In this document: in pieces, positions 56,187 to 58,093 of the stretch
Layout: each line of letters begins with the position of its first letter
Position numbering within the stretch: the stretch's first letter is position 1
Assembly (NCBI GenBank): GCA_037447605.1
Contig: CM074822.1
Span: forward strand, 773,540-831,632
DNA length: 58,093 bases
Direction of reading: 5' to 3'
From: Zygnema circumcarinatum
Lineage: Eukaryota > Streptophyta > Zygnematophyceae > Zygnematales > Zygnemataceae
Made by a program: the position numbers and the translations under genes
Notes under the pieces: model-generated
The model's input: the letters and a program-made list of their open reading frames with translations, nothing else
The model's database searches: none
What the model was told of the DNA's origin: nothing

Positions 56187-56763
56187 GGGCGTGTCAGACT
56201 TAAAGAATTCTCGTAATACTAAAAACTCGATATTCGTAACATTTCGAGTCAACGTCAGTAAAACTAAAATTCTCGAGCGTAGTTTTTCGCACTCGCGGCG
56301 CGGTCCTGTTCGCACTCCGCGATCGCCGTCTTCGCACTTCTCCAAACGCCGTCTTCGCAACTTCGCCCTCGCGCGGGGCCCTCAGACTTGGAAACAGCGC
56401 CGGCGCGGCGCGCGGAGACCGCTTGTCGTTGTGTCGTGTTGCGCGTCACGGGGGGGCGCGGCCGCGGGCGGGAAGCCGGGAAAACAACCATGACGTCACG
56501 TTGACGCGATTTTCGCTAGTATTTTCTTCGCACGTCCATTTCAGCGCCTCTTTTGGGTGCGAACAAAATCGTGCGAAGAAATGCAATTTCAGTAAACCCC
56601 ACGGGTCAATCTTCGCAACGTTGACCCGTTGACTTAGCACAGTTGACTTCCGTTCGGTTCGGTTTAGGTTCGGGGGCGCGATGATTTTTAGTACTTAGTA
56701 ACCTCGATTCTCGTAATACTAAAAACTCGATATTCGTAACATTTTGTTAAGTCTGACACGCCC
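56187..56763. mobile_element. MITE-like element, 577 bp, TA target duplication
   Basis: Termini GGGCGTGTCAGACTTAA and TTAAGTCTGACACGCCC, flanked by TA (56185-56186, 56764-56765). The same termini as its 157-bp neighbour apart from one GC/GG change. A direct repeat (ATTCTCGTAATACTAAAAAC + TCGATATTCGTAACATTT) sits near both ends (about 56205 and 56707). The centre is GC-rich with TTCGCAACTTCGC and CGCACTCCGCG words. The reading frames inside look accidental. Confidence 0.88.
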
Positions 56764-56765
56764 TA

Positions 56766-57155
56766 TTGCCATCCAATGGTTGTCCAATGGTTGCCGATCC
56801 ACTGGTCCGAACTGTGCATGGTTGTACGACCATTGGCAATGGCTGGTTCGGACAGACGCCAATGGTTGTCTGGCATTGCATGCAATGGTTGGCAACAATT
56901 GGACGCAATCAATGATGAATCCAATGGCTGCCAACCATTGCATCCAATGGCTGAGTCACGAACCAATGGTTGGCAGCCACTCCAATGGCTGCCAGCCATT
57001 GCATCCAATAGCTGGGTCGTGAACCAATGGTTGGCAGCCATTGCCAGCCATTTCATTCAATGGCTGAGTCGTGAACCAATGTTGGCAGTCATTGTATCTA
57101 ATGGTTGAGTCGTGAACCAATGGTTGGCAGTCATTCCAATGGTTGATCCGACGGT
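56766..57155. repeat. Palindromic repeat array 4 (CCAATGGCTG/GTGAACCAATGG)
   Basis: Continuation of the array broken by the MITEs. About twenty-five CCAATGG, CCATTG and CCAGCCATT half-sites. From 56925 the units become a regular ~70-bp tandem repeat (AATGGCTGAGTCGTGAACCA + ATGGTTGGCAGCCATTNC) with about four copies. Confidence 0.88.
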
Positions 57156-57580
57156 CCTTGCACAATCTTCCTCCAAAAGAGTACTCCGTACGACCTAAAT
57201 TTATACAGTACTGTACTGTACTACAGTACTGTACCAGATACCAATCTTCCATACGATTTCCTGTTACGTGACATGCCTAATCGTACGAGCCGTACATGCA
57301 ATGTCCCGTCGACCGTACAGCTCCCCATTGCGAGCTGTACGGTGACACCGTACAGTTCTTTGATCTTCAAAGAAAACCGTTTTCGCGTGTGAATGCACGA
57401 AAAATCAGCCAATGGCGTGTGCGCGGTGAACTTACACGTGCGAGGAAGGCTCGTGTTTGGCTGGGAATTGGCCGCGGCTCACTCAAAAACGTTGATCCTG
57501 AAATGTAATTGACGGTTGATGTTCTTCCCAAGGTGGTGGATTCCTGGAAGATCATCGGCGCAGTCGTGTTCTGGACGGAG
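57156..57580. other. GTAC-rich spacer and upstream region of the last gene
   Basis: 57170-57360 has many GTAC-centred words (ACAGTACTGTACTGTACTAC, GAGCCGTACATGC, CGACCGTACAGC, GAGCTGTACGGTG). The rest is unique and leads into a GA-rich leader (57575-57690). No gene seen. Confidence 0.45.
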
Positions 57581-57589
57581 GTCAGGGAG

Positions 57590-57725
57590 CGAGGGGAGAG
57601 AGGGAGGGAGAGGGAGAGGGAGAGAAAAGGAGAGAGAAGGAGAGGCGAGAGGGACAGGGAGGAAAGGGAGAGGGGAAAGAAGAGGGAGAGTGGTTGAGGA
57701 GTGGGAGAGGTGCGGGAGCGGGAGA
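57590..57725. repeat. GA-rich tract in probable leader of the last gene
   Basis: GGGAGAGGGAGAG / GAAAAGGAG purine repeat, 145-280 bases upstream of the start codon at 57870. Confidence 0.8.
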
Positions 57726-57869
57726 GGAGAAGATCTTGAAGGGCGTCAAAAAGGAGAGTACGACGTCTGTTTCTCTAGAACGCAGCCTTGGCAACTTTTT
57801 GAAGCCTTGGAAGCTTTTGTGTTTTTTGAAGACAAAGTTTGAGAGGTAAAGGGAGAGAATCGTGCAGCC

Positions 57870-57948
57870 ATGAAGGCGGGCGGAGCAGCGGTTTTGTCGT
57901 TTCTGGCGACCTTGACCTTCCTTCTTTTGTCGGCACGTGCAGAAGAAG
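57870..57948 (+). CDS. First exon of a secretory/ER protein (partial)
   Basis: MKAGGAAVLSFLATLTFLLL, then SARAEE, is a typical cleavable signal peptide (charged start, 15-residue hydrophobic core, small residues SARA before the cut). GAAGAAG|GTGAG at 57948 is a good donor, phase 1. The exon encodes only 26 residues and the gene continues beyond the window, so the product cannot be named. Read through without splicing, the frame would stop after 53 residues at about 58031, a less likely alternative. The ATG is in CAGCCATGAAG. Confidence 0.6.
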
Positions 57949-58093
57949 GTGAGAAGATTCTCTCCACTATTTCTCTCTCGTTTGCATTTGTGAATGTGCA
58001 ATTGTTTGGTTCACTGTCTTATGCTCCTTGAGCTTAAAGTTGGAGAGGTCTGGCTAGTGCTGCTGATTGAAAAGAAGTGAGGGAAGAGGGAGG

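Overview
The window is nuclear DNA from a member of the green-plant lineage, most likely a streptophyte (charophyte alga or early-diverging land plant). Supporting this are a chlorophyll a/b-binding protein relic, a KNOX homeobox gene, the chloroplast YlmG/YGGT and COG0212 proteins, plant-type PEX5, TTTAGGG telomere-type repeats, and short exons with GT-AG introns. The volvocine/charophyte style of the secreted SPPP/PAN protein leans towards an alga or bryophyte. The species cannot be named from the sequence. Much of the DNA is polypurine/polypyrimidine low complexity ((GA)n, GGGA, TCTCC), which fills introns and intergenic space and creates many stop-free but meaningless frames. One 10-N gap lies inside such a tract.

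Layout. 2.2-2.7 kb: first two exons of a zinc alcohol dehydrogenase (CAD-like, - strand, continues off the left edge). 4.2-5.8 kb: prefoldin subunit 5 (+). 6.4-7.6 kb: GA minisatellite. 8.5-11.8 kb: secreted modular protein with a beta-propeller-like ectodomain, two SPPP/extensin-like linkers and two PAN/Apple domains (-). 12-15 kb: CT-rich DNA and degenerate telomere-like repeats. 16.0-19.1 kb: COG0212 5-formyl-THF cyclo-ligase-like gene (-), preceded by eight CACGTG boxes. 20.3-23.3 kb: KNOX gene (-). 24.7-26.2 kb: damaged LHCB-like gene (-). 26.6 kb: an inverted-repeat element. 28.6 kb: an orphan terminal exon (-). 29.3-32.4 kb: YlmG/YGGT gene (-). 33.7-40.8 kb: PEX5 (+). 42.3-47.7 kb: PP2C phosphatase (-). 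49.0-51.7 kb: ribosomal protein eL30 (-). 53.6-54.8 kb: ribosomal protein eL39 (-). 55.3-57.2 kb: palindromic repeat arrays interrupted by two MITEs. 57.9 kb: first exon of a secretory or ER protein (+, continues right).

The genes are a normal eukaryotic mix (cytosol, peroxisome, plastid, nucleus, cell surface) and do not form an operon or a recognisable functional cluster. PEX5 and YlmG are divergently arranged around a shared 1.3-kb interval.

The most unusual items are the propeller-SPPP-PAN-SPPP-PAN protein with symmetric phase-1 introns, the arrays of short palindromes built on CCAACCATTGG/CCAACCAGTCG half-sites, a small MITE family sharing GGGGGTGTCAGACTTA-type termini, and a tandem array of G-box-bearing units upstream of COG0212. 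All exon models were read by eye from splice sites, phase continuity and family resemblance. No alignment or expression data were available.
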